This document shows positions 10,816-21,537 of a stretch of DNA of 64,000 nt, piece by piece. Below the pieces are notes generated by a model. It was not told the DNA's origin, made no database searches, and saw only the letters and a program-made list of their open reading frames with translations. Source of the stretch: Nectonema munidae (Eukaryota > Nematomorpha > Nectonematoida > Nectonematidae); NCBI GenBank assembly GCA_030549495.1, contig JAUIRK010000673.1:372001-436000 (forward strand), read 5' to 3'. Position 1 is the stretch's first letter. Every line of letters starts with the position of its first letter. A program made the translations under genes and the position numbers.

Positions 10816-11415
10816 GTATTATATTTAAAATTTTGAAAATATTTTTGAAGAAAGTTTTTAGACGTAAACTGCAAATTTAATTGAAGCTTTCAGATATTTT
10901 GAAATCCTAAATGCGAAAACTGAGTCCAAAATTGAAACTAGCATATTCAAATTGGTATAAAAACAGATATTTTATTTAAATTTCAAAAATATTTCTGCAG
11001 ACAGACGTAAACCGCACATTTGATTGACACTATCAGACATTTTAAAACCTCTAAATGCACAATTTTAAGGTCAGAAATAAAACTTGTATTGTTGATTTGG
11101 TATAAAAACATATATTTCATGCAAATTTGATTAACACTTATATGTATTTTCAAATCCTAGTAGAAAAGGAGTCGAGAAATGAAAGCAGAATGGTCGGTTT
11201 TGTATAAAATCAAATATTATGTCAAATTTGAAGGTATTATTTATTAGATATCTTTCTCATCAATCCAAATTTTGATAGATATTTTCTAAAAAGTAGCCAT
11301 GATTATTGAAAAAATTAAATATATAAATTGTTATGCCTTCAAAACTATATAATTATAAATTTTCAACGTAGTATATAATATAGATCGTAAGTTATAATTG
11401 TAAAGGTAACAAAAA
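10816..11415. other. No gene; internal repetition
   Basis: Loosely repeated segments of about 100-120 bp near 10845-11200 share motifs such as ACGTAAACYGCAMATTTRATTG and CAAATCCTA-like endings. No coding sequence was found. Confidence 0.35.
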
Positions 11416-12400
11416 TTGACCTAAAAAATTTCAAAATGTTGACCTAAAAGTTATGAAAAATTGACCTAAAAATTTTATTGATAATTCAAATATTAGTGTT
11501 ATGATAAAGCATAAAATACTTAAAAATGTTTTCTTTTGAAAATTTTCTATCTTTTGACAAAAGTTTTTTGAGCATGAAGAAGGATCTTTCCACCGCTACA
11601 GTTGTAGCTTGTGAATTTTCAAGAAGATCATATAGAAGAGGAGATATGTTTTCATTTTCCACACGCATATGATTTCCACTATATCGTTTGAGCTGATTCT
11701 TTGGTCTAAGTACTGTTTCAAGCCACATTCATCTTCTTCGAAACTTAAGTAATTTTATCTATTAAAAGCTTTAATAATGGAGAAATTTGAACTTTCTGCC
11801 ATTTCAATTAGTTCAGCTAATTTTCCATAGTTTCTTTTAAAACTCATCAAATTTTTAGCTAAACATTTCTTTTTAACAGTTTCTTTCACTCTCTCCACAA
11901 GAACACCATCTTCTTCAAAACTATCCATAATATTTCTAACTTCACTTAAGTTTTCAAATACAAAGCAACCTTAATCCAACTTCCCCATCTTGTAATAATT
12001 GGAGCAGGATGATATTTTATGCACTTAAGCTTTAACAGAAGCAACCAGTTCATCTACTTCTTTAAAATATGCTCTAACTTTCAACGCACAATTGTGCAAA
12101 ACATGTTTAATGAAACAAGTTAAGATAAAAGGCGTTGATAGTCTCCCAGCTAAGATGTTGTACTCTGCCGCATCAGTCAAAAATAAACAAAAATTATTTC
12201 TTTATATATCAAGTTCTTTTATTAAATCATCGATTAAAATTATTATTTTTTGTGAAGTGATAGACGAATCAAAGAAACTTGATTTCACCAGAAAAGATTT
12301 ACTTGCTTCTTCTAATGTGCAAACTAATACATTAATAAAAGATTCTCCAGAAATATTAGTTTGATCAATCATAAAAAAGACTTTTTTCTGGTAAATAATT
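11416..12400 (-). pseudogene. hAT transposase remnant, C-terminal half
   Basis: On the minus strand the segment 12380-11486 reads as the catalytic and C-terminal parts of a hAT transposase. LFLTDAAEYNILAGRLS near 12180-12130 corresponds to the core aspartate block (TDAA). It is followed by the histidine-rich stretch (CFIKHVLHNCALKVRA). ATTVAVERSFFMLKKLLSKD near 11560-11620 is the hATC dimerisation motif. At least one stop (after LVASVKA) and shifts between frames break it, and the N-terminal BED zinc finger is missing. Downstream of its 3' end, TTGACCTAAAA is repeated at 11416, 11439 and 11461, a regular 22-23-bp spacing that may be a subterminal binding array. No target duplication was found. 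Confidence 0.7.
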
Positions 12401-12898
12401 TTTATAATAAGAAGAAGGTTTTGATCAGCTAGCTCATAAACAATAAGTATACTTGTTGAAAATGATATAGTAAATATGAAAATTTAATACTTGATTGATG
12501 GAAATTGTAGTGATTCACTAATATATTATTTGTGATAAACAAACCACATGTTATCCAGACGTGCATAAATTCTTTCTGATTACGTCATTTTTATATAAAA
12601 TTGATTGTTATACAATAGTTATATATTCAAGCATCACTTCAAGACATAGCTAAATCAAATTTTACAAAAGAGAAATCTGCTTCTTTATATGAAATATTTC
12701 TTTCGTGTCATAACATCGCTGTTTTATGTTTTCTTCACAAGCTTATGTGGATTACATATTTTTGTGCCTACACGAAAGAGAAGGGGACGAGAAAGTAGCT
12801 GTTACTGAGATATATGCATCTGTGAAATTGAATCCTTATTTGAATTTTTGAAAACTATTTTTAAATTACTTTTGATTTTTTTATAAACTGTTATTTAT
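12401..12898. other. No gene recognised
   Basis: AT-rich sequence between the hAT remnant and the candidate exon. It would be 3' flank for the minus-strand candidate gene. Confidence 0.45.
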
Positions 12899-13139
12899 TT
12901 ATAATTTTTTATAAAAATTATCGTATAAAAGACTCGCTTCAATAATTTTGAGGATGTGCGAGTGCGTCCCTGGTTTATTCAGGTAAAAATAGAGCGAATA
13001 AAGTATATTCATAACATGGCTGGCTATTCTCACTAATGTTTCGTTACAAAATTCTTCACTTTCAAATAAACTTGCAAAGTCTGTCCCAAATTGATAAGAC
13101 AAACTTTTCATTTGAAACAAGCGTACGGAATAGGCATTA
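12899..13139 (-). CDS. Candidate terminal exon, unidentified protein
   Basis: A minus-strand open segment follows an acceptor-like TTTTTACAATATTCTAG (AG at 13141-13140) and runs 79 codons to a TAA at 12899-12901. It includes LSYQFGTDFASLFESEEFCN, then HSHILKIIEASLLYDNFYKK near the end. Codon third positions are mixed, as in coding sequence, and AATAAA-like TAAATAAATAA follows the stop directly. That arrangement suits a last exon entered in phase 1. I do not recognise the protein; residues look helical. Upstream exons would lie at higher coordinates, but none could be assigned because that region is full of transposon sequence. It could also be a processed or duplicated fragment of a gene elsewhere. 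Confidence 0.4.
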
Positions 13140-13859
13140 CTAGAATATTGTAAAAACATCATTTAGGGTCATTGACCTAGCGATAATTTTACCCCTTTTG
13201 GATTCAGTTTCTGACAAAAAAATGACATTCATCTCATCCTTAAAACAAAAATATTATACACTTTTGTTTTTAAAGCCATTAATTCCACTCTATATGTTTT
13301 GAGCAATTATTGATGAAAAAAAATTCACTTTATAAATATTCAGACTTCACAAAATTTTTCTTAACTACGATTGAAGCATAAAAAACTTTTTAGGCTTCTC
13401 ACTTTAGGAAAAGATTGAATCTAAAAAAAGAGCTGAAAAAATTATCATAATATTTGACTTCTACGAAAAAGATTAGATCAAGAAAAATTTTTAAGCAATT
13501 GGCAATGCAATTTTAGGTGGGGCGTACGCCGGTTCCGCCGCCTTTTAAATCCAACAGTGCATTCGGTCAAACTAATTTTACACAACGAATTTGATACTTT
13601 AATTTTGTGTTCTTAAAATTATTTACTGATTGTTTTTTAATACAATAGCCAAATGTTATACCCGATTAAAAATTAAAAAATTTTTTTATCTTTATTTCTA
13701 ATTTTCAAAGAACTTTCAAAAAATTAAATTAAAAAACTTTGGGCTTGATTTTTTTTAAATTTATTGTATCCTTTTTAACTCTAGTTATCGTGCCAAAATG
13801 AAAACTTTTTGAAAATTTTTAGGACAAGATTTTATTTAATAAAACTAGGTATGTCAGGT
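13140..13859. other. No gene recognised
   Basis: AT-rich. A small GC-rich patch, GGGGCGTACGCCGGTTCCGC near 13518, stands out but could not be assigned to a family. Confidence 0.4.
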
Positions 13860-14233
13860 GTAGGATTTGTGAAAATGCCATGAAATTATGTTCCAGCACC
13901 TATTGTTGTGAGCAGATGTTTTCATTGATGAAAAACATCAAAACAAGTGAAAGGAATCTTTTGCTCGACGCTCATCTGAAAAATATATTGAGATTGCAAA
14001 ACACCAATATTGAAGTTAATGTTGAGGATATTATAAAAAGCAAGCAGATCCAGAAATCACACTAACATATTTTTCAAAATTTTTGCATTTTTAAATAAAT
14101 TTTCATCTAGTTTCAATTTTTGTTAAAATGATAGTGATATAGTAGTTTTATTTTTTTTTTAATTCTCAGTTTGGCCCGAATGACTCAAAAGTTTTGGGTT
14201 TGGCCCGATATGAATAAAGGTTGGACATCCCTG
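13860..14233 (+). mobile_element. 3' end of a hAT element (GTF2IRD2/FAM200-like transposase)
   Basis: Codons 13880-14065 encode the last part of a hAT transposase. STYCCEQMFSLMKNIKTSER is the hATC dimerisation region, followed by LLLDAHLKNILRL, closely resembling the transposase-derived part of GTF2IRD2 and related EPM2AIP1/ZBED-type proteins. The frame ends normally at TAA 14063-14065. About 170 bp later comes the terminal sequence GGTTGGACATCCCTG, ending at 14233, a typical right terminus of these elements (subterminal TTTGGCCCGA occurs twice just before it). The 5' portion and the left terminus are missing, so this is a 5'-truncated copy. Confidence 0.75.
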
Positions 14234-14519
14234 CTCTAAATAAAGATAAAACACGAAAAATTTATCTCTTATAGTTTTTTTTCAATAAGTTTTTTGATTT
14301 TTATCAATTCCAACCATGGTTCAATATTTTTAATTTCAAAATTTTCGATTCTTAGAAATAAACACTGAATCATTTTATCAAATCATACATATAGGAAACT
14401 AAAAGTAACGGGAGTCAACGATATATTTGAAAAGATAAATATTTTTTGATTTTTTAAAGAATATTTTTCATTCTTTGATTACAGGATTTTAAATTGATTA
14501 TTATTTGTCAAATATATTA
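14234..14519. other. No gene recognised
   Basis: AT-rich spacer between the hAT terminus and the repeat cluster. Confidence 0.4.
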
Positions 14520-15065
14520 TTTAATATTGTGCAAATTGCAAAATATAGGTAATCACTTTTGTAACATTGTATGAGGTATATCAAATCTTACATCTAGCAA
14601 AATATGAACAAAAAGTTTGATATTTTTTGATAAAATATTTTTCGATTCTTTGATTACAGAATTTTATTTTGATTATTTGACATATATTATTTAATATCGT
14701 GAAAAAATTGTAAAAATATAGGTAATAACTTATGTAACATCGTCTCCCCCAATGACGTATATCAAATCTTACATCTAGCAAAATATGAACTGACAGGTTG
14801 GGGATGAAACATCGCAGTATACAGGTTTGAGTTGAACCATCGTAGTATTCAGGTATATAGGTAGTAACTTATGTAGCATCGTCTCCCTGAATGAGGTATA
14901 TCAAATCTTACATCTAGCAAAATATGAACAGAAAGTTGAACATCATCTCCCTAGTCATTTGTACATGAAATAGAAACCATCGTAGTATACAGGATGGAGA
15001 TGAATCATCGTAGTATACAGATTGGAGATGACACTCAAGTTGTCTACCCGCGTTCAACCGTACAG
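14520..15065. repeat. Cluster of diverged tandem repeats
   Basis: ATATCAAATCTTACATCTAG followed by CAAAATATGAAC recurs at about 14578, 14758 and 14897. The shorter unit CATCGTAGTATACAG, with GGAGATGA, recurs several times between 14800 and 15030. The pattern is a compound repeat with units of about 180-210 bp and nested 30-bp units. No coding content. Confidence 0.8.
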
Positions 15066-15467
15066 GTTATGAGATTATATATATAATTTTTCAGATTTTT
15101 TCTCTTTGTGAATACTTTTCCTTCGCAATAAATTTTCTCTCTCACTCTCTTTTCCTTTGACAATTTTTTGAAAGAACTCTACCTAACATAACAACATATC
15201 TTAACCCCCTCCCTCCCTTTATTCACTTTTGAAACATCCATAAATAACTCAATCACAAACGAACTGCTTTACTCAAACTACATACTTCTCGCTATGGCTC
15301 TGTGCATAACCATGCACAAGCAATTTAGATCATACTTTTCACCTCACTAAAGCTTTCTTACTTCTATTTTAGATCATAAACCCACTTTCCATCCTTACTA
15401 ATCCCCAAACTAGCAAGTGATGCAAGCATATTAACCTACTTTGGAAAGTGCTTAGATATCTCCTACC
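15066..15467. other. No gene recognised
   Basis: Pyrimidine-rich and AT-rich sequence on the left flank of a hAT insertion. No frame resembles a protein. Confidence 0.4.
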
Positions 15468-15990
15468 CAGTGGCGGAAGAAGGAATTTTCAGTATGGGAG
15501 GGGTATGAATAAAATAAATATACAAAATGACAAGCTAAAGAGTATTTATTTAATTTTTTAAAGTTGAAGTATGCGAAAAACGAACTAAAAAACGTATTAT
15601 TAAATTTTAATACAAGTTTTATTTTAAAAAAATCAAATAATAAAATCCTTTCTTCTATTTTTCTTCTTGGCATATCTGTTAATCACTTTTTCAACGTCAA
15701 TTTCGATCTCTGGGTGAATGTACATTAAAGCCAGACCGGTGAGCCTTACGTCATTCATACGGCTTCTGATATAATTTTTCAAAAATTTCATTGAGCTAAA
15801 AGCTCTTTCAGCAGTACAAGTTGTAATTGGTATTGTGGAGAAAATTGTAATTAAACTTTTTATCAAATGCATAAGATCAGGAATAATATCAAGTGTTTCG
15901 AGTGCTTTTCTTTCAATTTTATACAAAAATTTTGCCACACTAAAAACTGTATTCAGTCAGAACAACCCCCTACCTCTAGATCCGTCACTG
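15468..15990 (-). mobile_element. hAT internal-deletion derivative, TIR CAGTGGCGGA, 8-bp TSD
   Basis: The 523-bp element begins CAGTGGCGGAAGAAGG and ends CTAGATCCGTCACTG. It is flanked by perfect 8-bp duplications CTCCTACC at 15460-15467 and 15991-15998. It keeps only the 3' part of a transposase gene on the minus strand, so the rest was lost by internal deletion. Its termini match the MITE at 2112-2382, linking that MITE to this transposase type. Confidence 0.92.
15633..15938 (-). pseudogene. hAT transposase C-terminal fragment (ZMYM/P52rIPK-like)
   Basis: About 100 codons open on the minus strand. Near codons 40-60 they contain STIPITTCTAERAFSSMKFL, the hATC dimerisation motif with the conserved AERAFS core, followed by KNYIRSRMNDVRLTGLALM, typical of the transposases related to the 52-kDa PKR-inhibitor repressor and zinc-finger MYM proteins. 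The upstream catalytic region is absent because the parent element has an internal deletion. The frame ends close to the left terminus of the element, as expected for an intact 3' end. The open frame, with no visible disabling change, suggests the deletion derivative is fairly young. It cannot encode an active transposase on its own. Confidence 0.85.
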
Positions 15991-15998
15991 CTCCTACC

Positions 15999-16882
15999 TA
16001 CCTACCTATGTTTAAAATCCAGTTTTTGATTGTTTTAATTAAACTGAAGTTTTTGGGGAAAAAATACGAATAGTTTAATATTTTTTTATATAAATTTCTT
16101 ATCAATTTTTGAATATATATGCGCTTTGTGCGTGTGTTTAATGTTGTATATAAATTAATTAGAACAATTTTTCCAAAAAATAGTTAAAGGAAATATATTA
16201 GACATATATAGACAGGTTTGTTTGATTTTCATAAAAAATAAATAACACGGTCAAAATTTTTGGTAAAGAAAAATATCTTGTTAACTAGCTTAAATTATTA
16301 AATTTTTTGGTACGATTTTTTTAAAAATGAAAAGTAAAATTTTTGAAAAAAACCGAATACTTTTTTTTCTATATAATCTTAAATTGCTATCTTAAAATAA
16401 GATTTTTTATTTTTTTAGACAAAAAATTACTTTTATTTATTTTTCAAAATTGTAATTATCTTCTTCTGATAGGCATTGCTTTGTTAATCTATGTAATAGA
16501 AATGAAGGAAAAAACAAAACTTTTGCCCTTTTTTCAAATATAAAAATATATATTTCTGGATAATATAGCTAAATTATATTTTTTGAATAAGAGACTCAAG
16601 ATCTATAAGTAAATTAAGTTTTATTTTATTATATTTTTTTAATGCTTGGTAATTGAGCATTTTATTCAGGCCCTAAAATTTTTGTATAGATATTCTATGC
16701 CACAAAGTAATTTTTTGACTATTATTTAGTTCTAACCTTTGAGTAAGACTTTTATCTTATAACTTTTATAATAATAATTTTAAAGCTTAATTGATGATTT
16801 TCCATCAATAAACTCAAAAATAATGCCTTTATTGTTACTAAAATAGCAACTTTTGTTAATAATTGCCAATTTTTAAATTTTA
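15999..16882. other. Gene-free AT-rich stretch
   Basis: Extremely AT-rich with homopolymer runs. The frames in it are low-complexity and look non-coding. Confidence 0.5.
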
Positions 16883-18720
16883 ACCACGGGAGACCAAATA
16901 TTCAAGCAATCCTTTAAAATAGAGTGTATTCAGCGCATACCTAAATTTATAAGACTACTATATATCTTTTTACAAAATTGGTGAAATTTAAATACTATAC
17001 TTCCAGCGAACATATTTTAATTAAATTTGCATATCGCATATACACTAGTTTAAAAAAATCCAAAATTGTTGGGGGCGAATAGTCTATCAGGCACATTACA
17101 GGAATTGATGAAAAGATATTTGGTTGATAGAGAAAACAAATAACTGAAGGTTGGTGAGTTTTATATGAGTGAATGTAGTTTGAAGGAAAAGAGTCTACTA
17201 GACACCTTGCGATGTTTATATGAAAAAAAATGTGATTTATTCAGGGGCGCACAATATAGACGATAGACTTTCAAGCGTCTTCCAAAAAAGACAACAAATT
17301 TTTCTGAATTCCTACTCTTCTCTTGTCTATTCTATTTCATTCTTAATTAAGCTTAATGTAAACTTTAACCCCCGCCCTATTAAGCTTAACGTCAACAATG
17401 AATAAGGACTTATAAATAGCCCCTTCTTTCTCACTTCAAATAGATGCGCACCATCTCCAAATTTTGTGTAGAAAAGGGGTAAAGATATCAATTAACAATA
17501 AAAAAATTGGAATTTTATTGAATGAAAAAAATCATTCATTAATTTTCAGTTCTTTCTTCCAAAAAAATGAAAAAATGTTTTATTGAGAAAAATAAATTTA
17601 AAAAAATACACCCAAATTACATAACTTTTCTGAGGTAATTTCCATCAAAAATGTAAAACAGAACTAAAGTTAGAAAACTTGGTATTCGAATTTTTTCATT
17701 CTTTTTGGTATATACGAATAAGTGTAAGTTAGTTAGACTCTCAAAAAAGGGTATTAGATAAAGATAAAATTGTGCAAACAAAAATCAAACAATAAATTAA
17801 GATTGCATTACTTCATTTTTCTCAGCATCATTCAAAAATAGTTTAAAAGCTAAACTGGTGCACGTTACAAAAATCTACAAAAAGTAAACTAACTTTTAAT
17901 ATTTTGCAATGATTTGCTTTTTATAATAACTTTTAAGGAAAAAAAGTCTATCAGAAAAAGTTATAGAGCTTCAACAAAAACTAAAAAATTTTAGAGCATA
18001 ACTTAAGTTTTTTGAAAACTAATTTGACGTACTCCCCTACACCATACTCTATGGGTGGCACGGCAGGTTGGTTGAGTTGAGGAACTCAGCACAGAAGCCC
18101 CTCGATTCGATTACTCATCGATACCAATTTGTTCATAGTTTGACATAAGTGGTACATCAATGCCTTGTCAATGAAAAAACATCCACGGACCTTTACCTTA
18201 CTTTTTACTCAAAATTGGAAAATTTGCCCCATAAGAGAGAAAGGAGACAAAATAAACTACTAAAGCAATTTCCACTATTTTAAAATTAAACTGTCTGTTC
18301 TCAGAATAATTTCAAAATAATAGGAGGCATAAAAAATGAGATAGTTTATTTGATATTTCAAGATTTTATAAGCAGCAAAAGCGAACGTTGAAGTAGCTAA
18401 CCCTTATAGGGTGATTTGGTAACGCTTGTATTTTTTACATGTTGTAAGGAATCATAGTATACAAAAAACGATAGTTTAATCACTTTTCATAAAATTATTT
18501 AAGTCTAAGAACACATAATCATTAAAAAAGCTATTTAAACAAATATAAATCATAAAAATCATAGTATACGAGAACAAGAAAATCATTGCGTTTTTTTTGA
18601 CTATTTCTCTGTCTACAAATAAAATTCTGACAACTGTCATAAATAGACCAAGTACATTTTTAACGACTGGAACATGGTTTCGATATTATATTTTTATTAT
18701 GATAATCAACAAATTATTTT
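16883..18720 (+). repeat. Long dispersed repeat, copy B (mosaic)
   Basis: This is the second copy of the repeat described at 4975-6700, with collinear blocks at 16883-17080 and 17975-18720. The insert 17085-17970 is not shared with copy A and carries no recognised gene. The tRNA-like A-box/B-box pair lies at about 18056-18115. Copy B lacks the MITE that interrupts copy A. The copies differ at many single sites, so the duplication is not recent. Confidence 0.75.
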
Positions 18721-19129
18721 TTTTATTTTTTAACTAGTTTTAAAATACATTATGTTATAAAACCATATTTTTTGAAATAGTTTTATCTTTAAGTGTCGTA
18801 GTATGGTATCTATTTTTATCAAGGATTAAAGACCCCTTTTATTAAATTAAACTAAACTGAACTCCACAAAGATCTTAATTTCTTCCTCGATAGACTCTCT
18901 TTTCTTTCTAAATTAATTTTCTCATTTTAAAATTTTATTTTTATTCGTGCGGGAGTTTTTTGTATAGATCAAAAAAATGAGTGTTTTTTCATGATATGAT
19001 TGTATATAATTTCTCATGTTTTGCTATATTGGGAATGAGAAATTTGAAAAAAAATATTTTTTAGAATATGTCTAGTGTCCATGCTAATTGGCATTAAGAC
19101 CAACTCTGGAAAGGGATGGCAGGTGAGTT
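18721..19129. other. No gene recognised
   Basis: AT-rich spacer between two dispersed repeats. Confidence 0.4.
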
Positions 19130-19565
19130 ATAATATGAGAGTTGCATTGGCCAAAACAGCCAAACTTAGACTAAGCAGATGCATCCATCTCATTGACATC
19201 GATTGGAGTATATAGATCCTTTTTTAATAAACAATTGTGTTAATTTTTTTAGTACCGTAGTATATATGTTGCTTTATTTATTTTTAATGAGTTCCAGCTC
19301 AACAAAAGAACAAATCATTCATATATAATAGATTACTACTCATCTGACGTATTTGAGCCTTTATGCCTCCTTATTGCCCCTTACCAGCTATTGAAACCGA
19401 TGGTTACATTTGCCTTTCTATCGCTAGATATGCTATACTCGAACTAAGTGACTCTAAGAATGATTACTTTGTAAATATTGAGGGAACAGAATTCTTGATT
19501 GAGCTGATTCTGTATTTGGTGTTCGAAGGTTAAAAATGTCTTTGTCTTCTAAAGACCATATAGAA
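19130..19565 (+). repeat. Dispersed repeat, paired with 53785-54270
   Basis: It shares, in the same order, GTTGCATTGGC with AAAACAG, TAGTACNGTAGTNTATATGT, ACTACTCATC, CCTCCTTATT, TAGATATGCTATACTC, and TTTGGTGTTCGAAGGTTAAA with TGTCTTTGTCTTCTAAA with the segment at 53785-54270. No open frame persists, so it appears to be an old non-coding repeat of unknown class. Confidence 0.75.
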
Positions 19566-20102
19566 AGGGTGTATTAGAAGACTCATTGGGAATACAGCCA
19601 GACCTCTTTCAAACCCCCTTCAACTTGCTCTACCAATAATTATAAAATTTTGTAGCTGATGAATAAATATTTATTATGTGAAGCAGGTATCTATATTTTA
19701 GCCATACATTCTAGTGTAGTGTGGTTGGTAAAAAAGTTTATGATTCGACAGATTTTTTATTGAAGAAGAGGAAACTATTGGACATTATAAAAGCCTCTGC
19801 CTATAGTTTTTGTTTGTAAAAACGCATCTCTATTTCTCTTTTTTAAAGGTGGCTAAATTCGATTGCCTTCAAAAAGAAAATTAATGAGGTAATTTGATCA
19901 CTTAGATCTGTTAACTAGGAAACCAGGCTAACTGGATGAAATGCGTTAGAACGAAATCATCACGTTTAGATTTGTATAATATTTAAATAAGGTAAGCAAT
20001 ACATTTTTTAGATTTAATGGGTGTTGTTTTGAAAAAAAACGAAGTCTATCAAAAATATATTTTTCTTACCTATTATAGATATCTAATTGAAATTTGTTGA
20101 AA
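19566..20102. other. LTV1 upstream region
   Basis: No other gene is seen. TTTTCTTACCTATTATAG, ending at 20078, is a good splice-acceptor-like sequence 24 bases before the LTV1 ATG, so the mature mRNA may have a spliced 5' UTR. A core promoter could not be located. Confidence 0.4.
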
Positions 20103-21524
20103 ATGCCGCGCAAAAGTAAGAAGCCTTTCATCGATAAAAAGAATTGCGTCACGTTTTGCTTAGGTGGCAAAATGAATCAAGAAAATGAGCATGATAACGT
20201 CAAAGCGGGGAATTTGATCAACAACACAAACGCCAAGAAACATTTCGTAAGCGAAGAAATGAAACTGGAACAACGCAAGTTCGGCATCTTTTACGATGAT
20301 GATGACTACGATTACATGCAGCATCTCCGAAATCCTTCGGAAGAGGTCGGTGAAAGCGAGTGGTTTAGAGTGGAGCCTGCTGAAGTTATCAAGAATGTTA
20401 AACAACGCCCTCAAGCAAATGCATCCACCATGGGGGATTATGATGCAAACAAAGGAGTATTCTTCGATAAAGAGATAGTTGAAATACTTTCAGATCATTT
20501 CGACTTTGATGCGCACTCTTTTCAAGACTTCGATGAAGATTTCATTGAAAAAATAAATTTTTGCGAGGAAGAGAATTCTCCCAATTTTTGTAAAAATGAT
20601 GATCAAGACTCCAAGAACGGAGTTATGGAAAGGTTTTTTGAATCTATGAAATTACACAATCATGAAATATTGCATCCATCTTCAAGCTCCCATCAAAAAT
20701 CTGATGAAGATGAAAGATTTTCATTGACTACTTCAAAAATAGACACTGTTTCACTAGGTAGTGTCAGTTTAGGTAGAAGTGATGTAGAACTCAAATTGTT
20801 GGACGCGAAATTTGAAAAATTAATTGAAGAGTACGAAAATTACGGTGATTCTTTCAACGAAGATGAGAAATTTATCGATGATGATGTCAGTGCAGTAGGG
20901 AGTTTAAAGCCAAGCAACCAAGTACTGAAAACTTTTCTGAAAGATATTTCAGAAATGCAAAAAGTACAAGTGAATGATTTCATTGATGATTATAAATACA
21001 AACAGCCTGAAATTGGAAAATTAAGTGAATTGTTTTATCCAAGAGAAACCGAAGAAAAAGACGAATTTGGTTGTGGTGATGGGGAATCTTCAGAGAGCGA
21101 GCGAGAAATGTGGGATTGCGAGACAATCATATCTACTTATTCTACTTGGTGCAATCACCCGACGCTCATCAATGAAGACAGGGGTCGCACAAACAAGAGA
21201 AGAACTTCTAAAAAAAGCCCTCCGACGAAAGAAGGTAGTGGTGTTGCTGCTTTGGCGGGTGTAGACACGAGTGGGACATCAAAGGAAGAATTTACGCGCC
21301 CTTGGCTTAGGCTTAGGGGCGAAAACGCAGAAGAGCGAAGAGCGAGGAAGCATTTGGTGAAAGCAGCCAAGAGGGAACGCAGACTCGACAAAAAAGCCAA
21401 CATCCTTTCCTTTGCTCACGAAGAAAAGAGACAGAGGTCATTATTGATGGCCTCTTCCCAGCAAATCCTGAACAACAGATCCATCCCCATCAACAGCACA
21501 AATTCCTTTATCTCCCTTTGTTGA
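20103..21524 (+). CDS. LTV1: LTV1 ribosome biogenesis factor
   Basis: This 473-residue protein is full length for the family (human LTV1 is about 475 residues). LTV1 is a conserved cytoplasmic and nuclear assembly factor of the 40S ribosomal subunit. It binds the pre-40S head near uS3 and eS10 and leaves after casein-kinase-1 phosphorylation; this is known from yeast and human. Seen here: the signature start MPRKSKKPFIDKKNCVTFCL; EQRKFGIFYDDDDYDYMQHL at residues 54-75; a long acidic middle; KLLDAKFEKLIEEYENYGD around 230-250; WDCETIISTYSTWCNHPTLI around 338-357, the most conserved block; and a basic C-terminal helix with ENAEERRARKHLVKAAKRER and then RRLDKKANILSF. The ATG at 20103 is chosen because the family begins with exactly this sequence; the two preceding in-frame codons are TTG, not starts. 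The coding region is uninterrupted by introns. A poly(A) signal follows the stop by 7 bases. Confidence 0.95.
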   Translation: MPRKSKKPFIDKKNCVTFCLGGKMNQENEHDNVKAGNLINNTNAKKHFVSEEMKLEQRKFGIFYDDDDYDYMQHLRNPSEEVGESEWFRVEPAEVIKNVKQRPQANASTMGDYDANKGVFFDKEIVEILSDHFDFDAHSFQDFDEDFIEKINFCEEENSPNFCKNDDQDSKNGVMERFFESMKLHNHEILHPSSSSHQKSDEDERFSLTTSKIDTVSLGSVSLGRSDVELKLLDAKFEKLIEEYENYGDSFNEDEKFIDDDVSAVGSLKPSNQVLKTFLKDISEMQKVQVNDFIDDYKYKQPEIGKLSELFYPRETEEKDEFGCGDGESSESEREMWDCETIISTYSTWCNHPTLINEDRGRTNKRRTSKKSPPTKEGSGVAALAGVDTSGTSKEEFTRPWLRLRGENAEERRARKHLVKAAKRERRLDKKANILSFAHEEKRQRSLLMASSQQILNNRSIPINSTNSFISLC

Positions 21525-21531
21525 CTGACTC

Positions 21532-21537
21532 AATAAA
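21532..21537 (+). terminator. LTV1 poly(A) signal
   Basis: AATAAA lies 8 bases past the TGA stop, followed by a T-rich stretch (TTTTTTTCTCTG) and a further GT-rich tail, a typical cleavage and polyadenylation context. Confidence 0.8.

Noticed and set aside
12092-12364. 90-codon frame on the plus strand
   Set aside because: It is antisense to the hAT transposase remnant, which explains the sequence better on the minus strand.
16343-16543. 66-codon frame rich in F, L, K and I
   Set aside because: It is a by-product of extreme AT content with homopolymer runs; no domain-like pattern or splice context.
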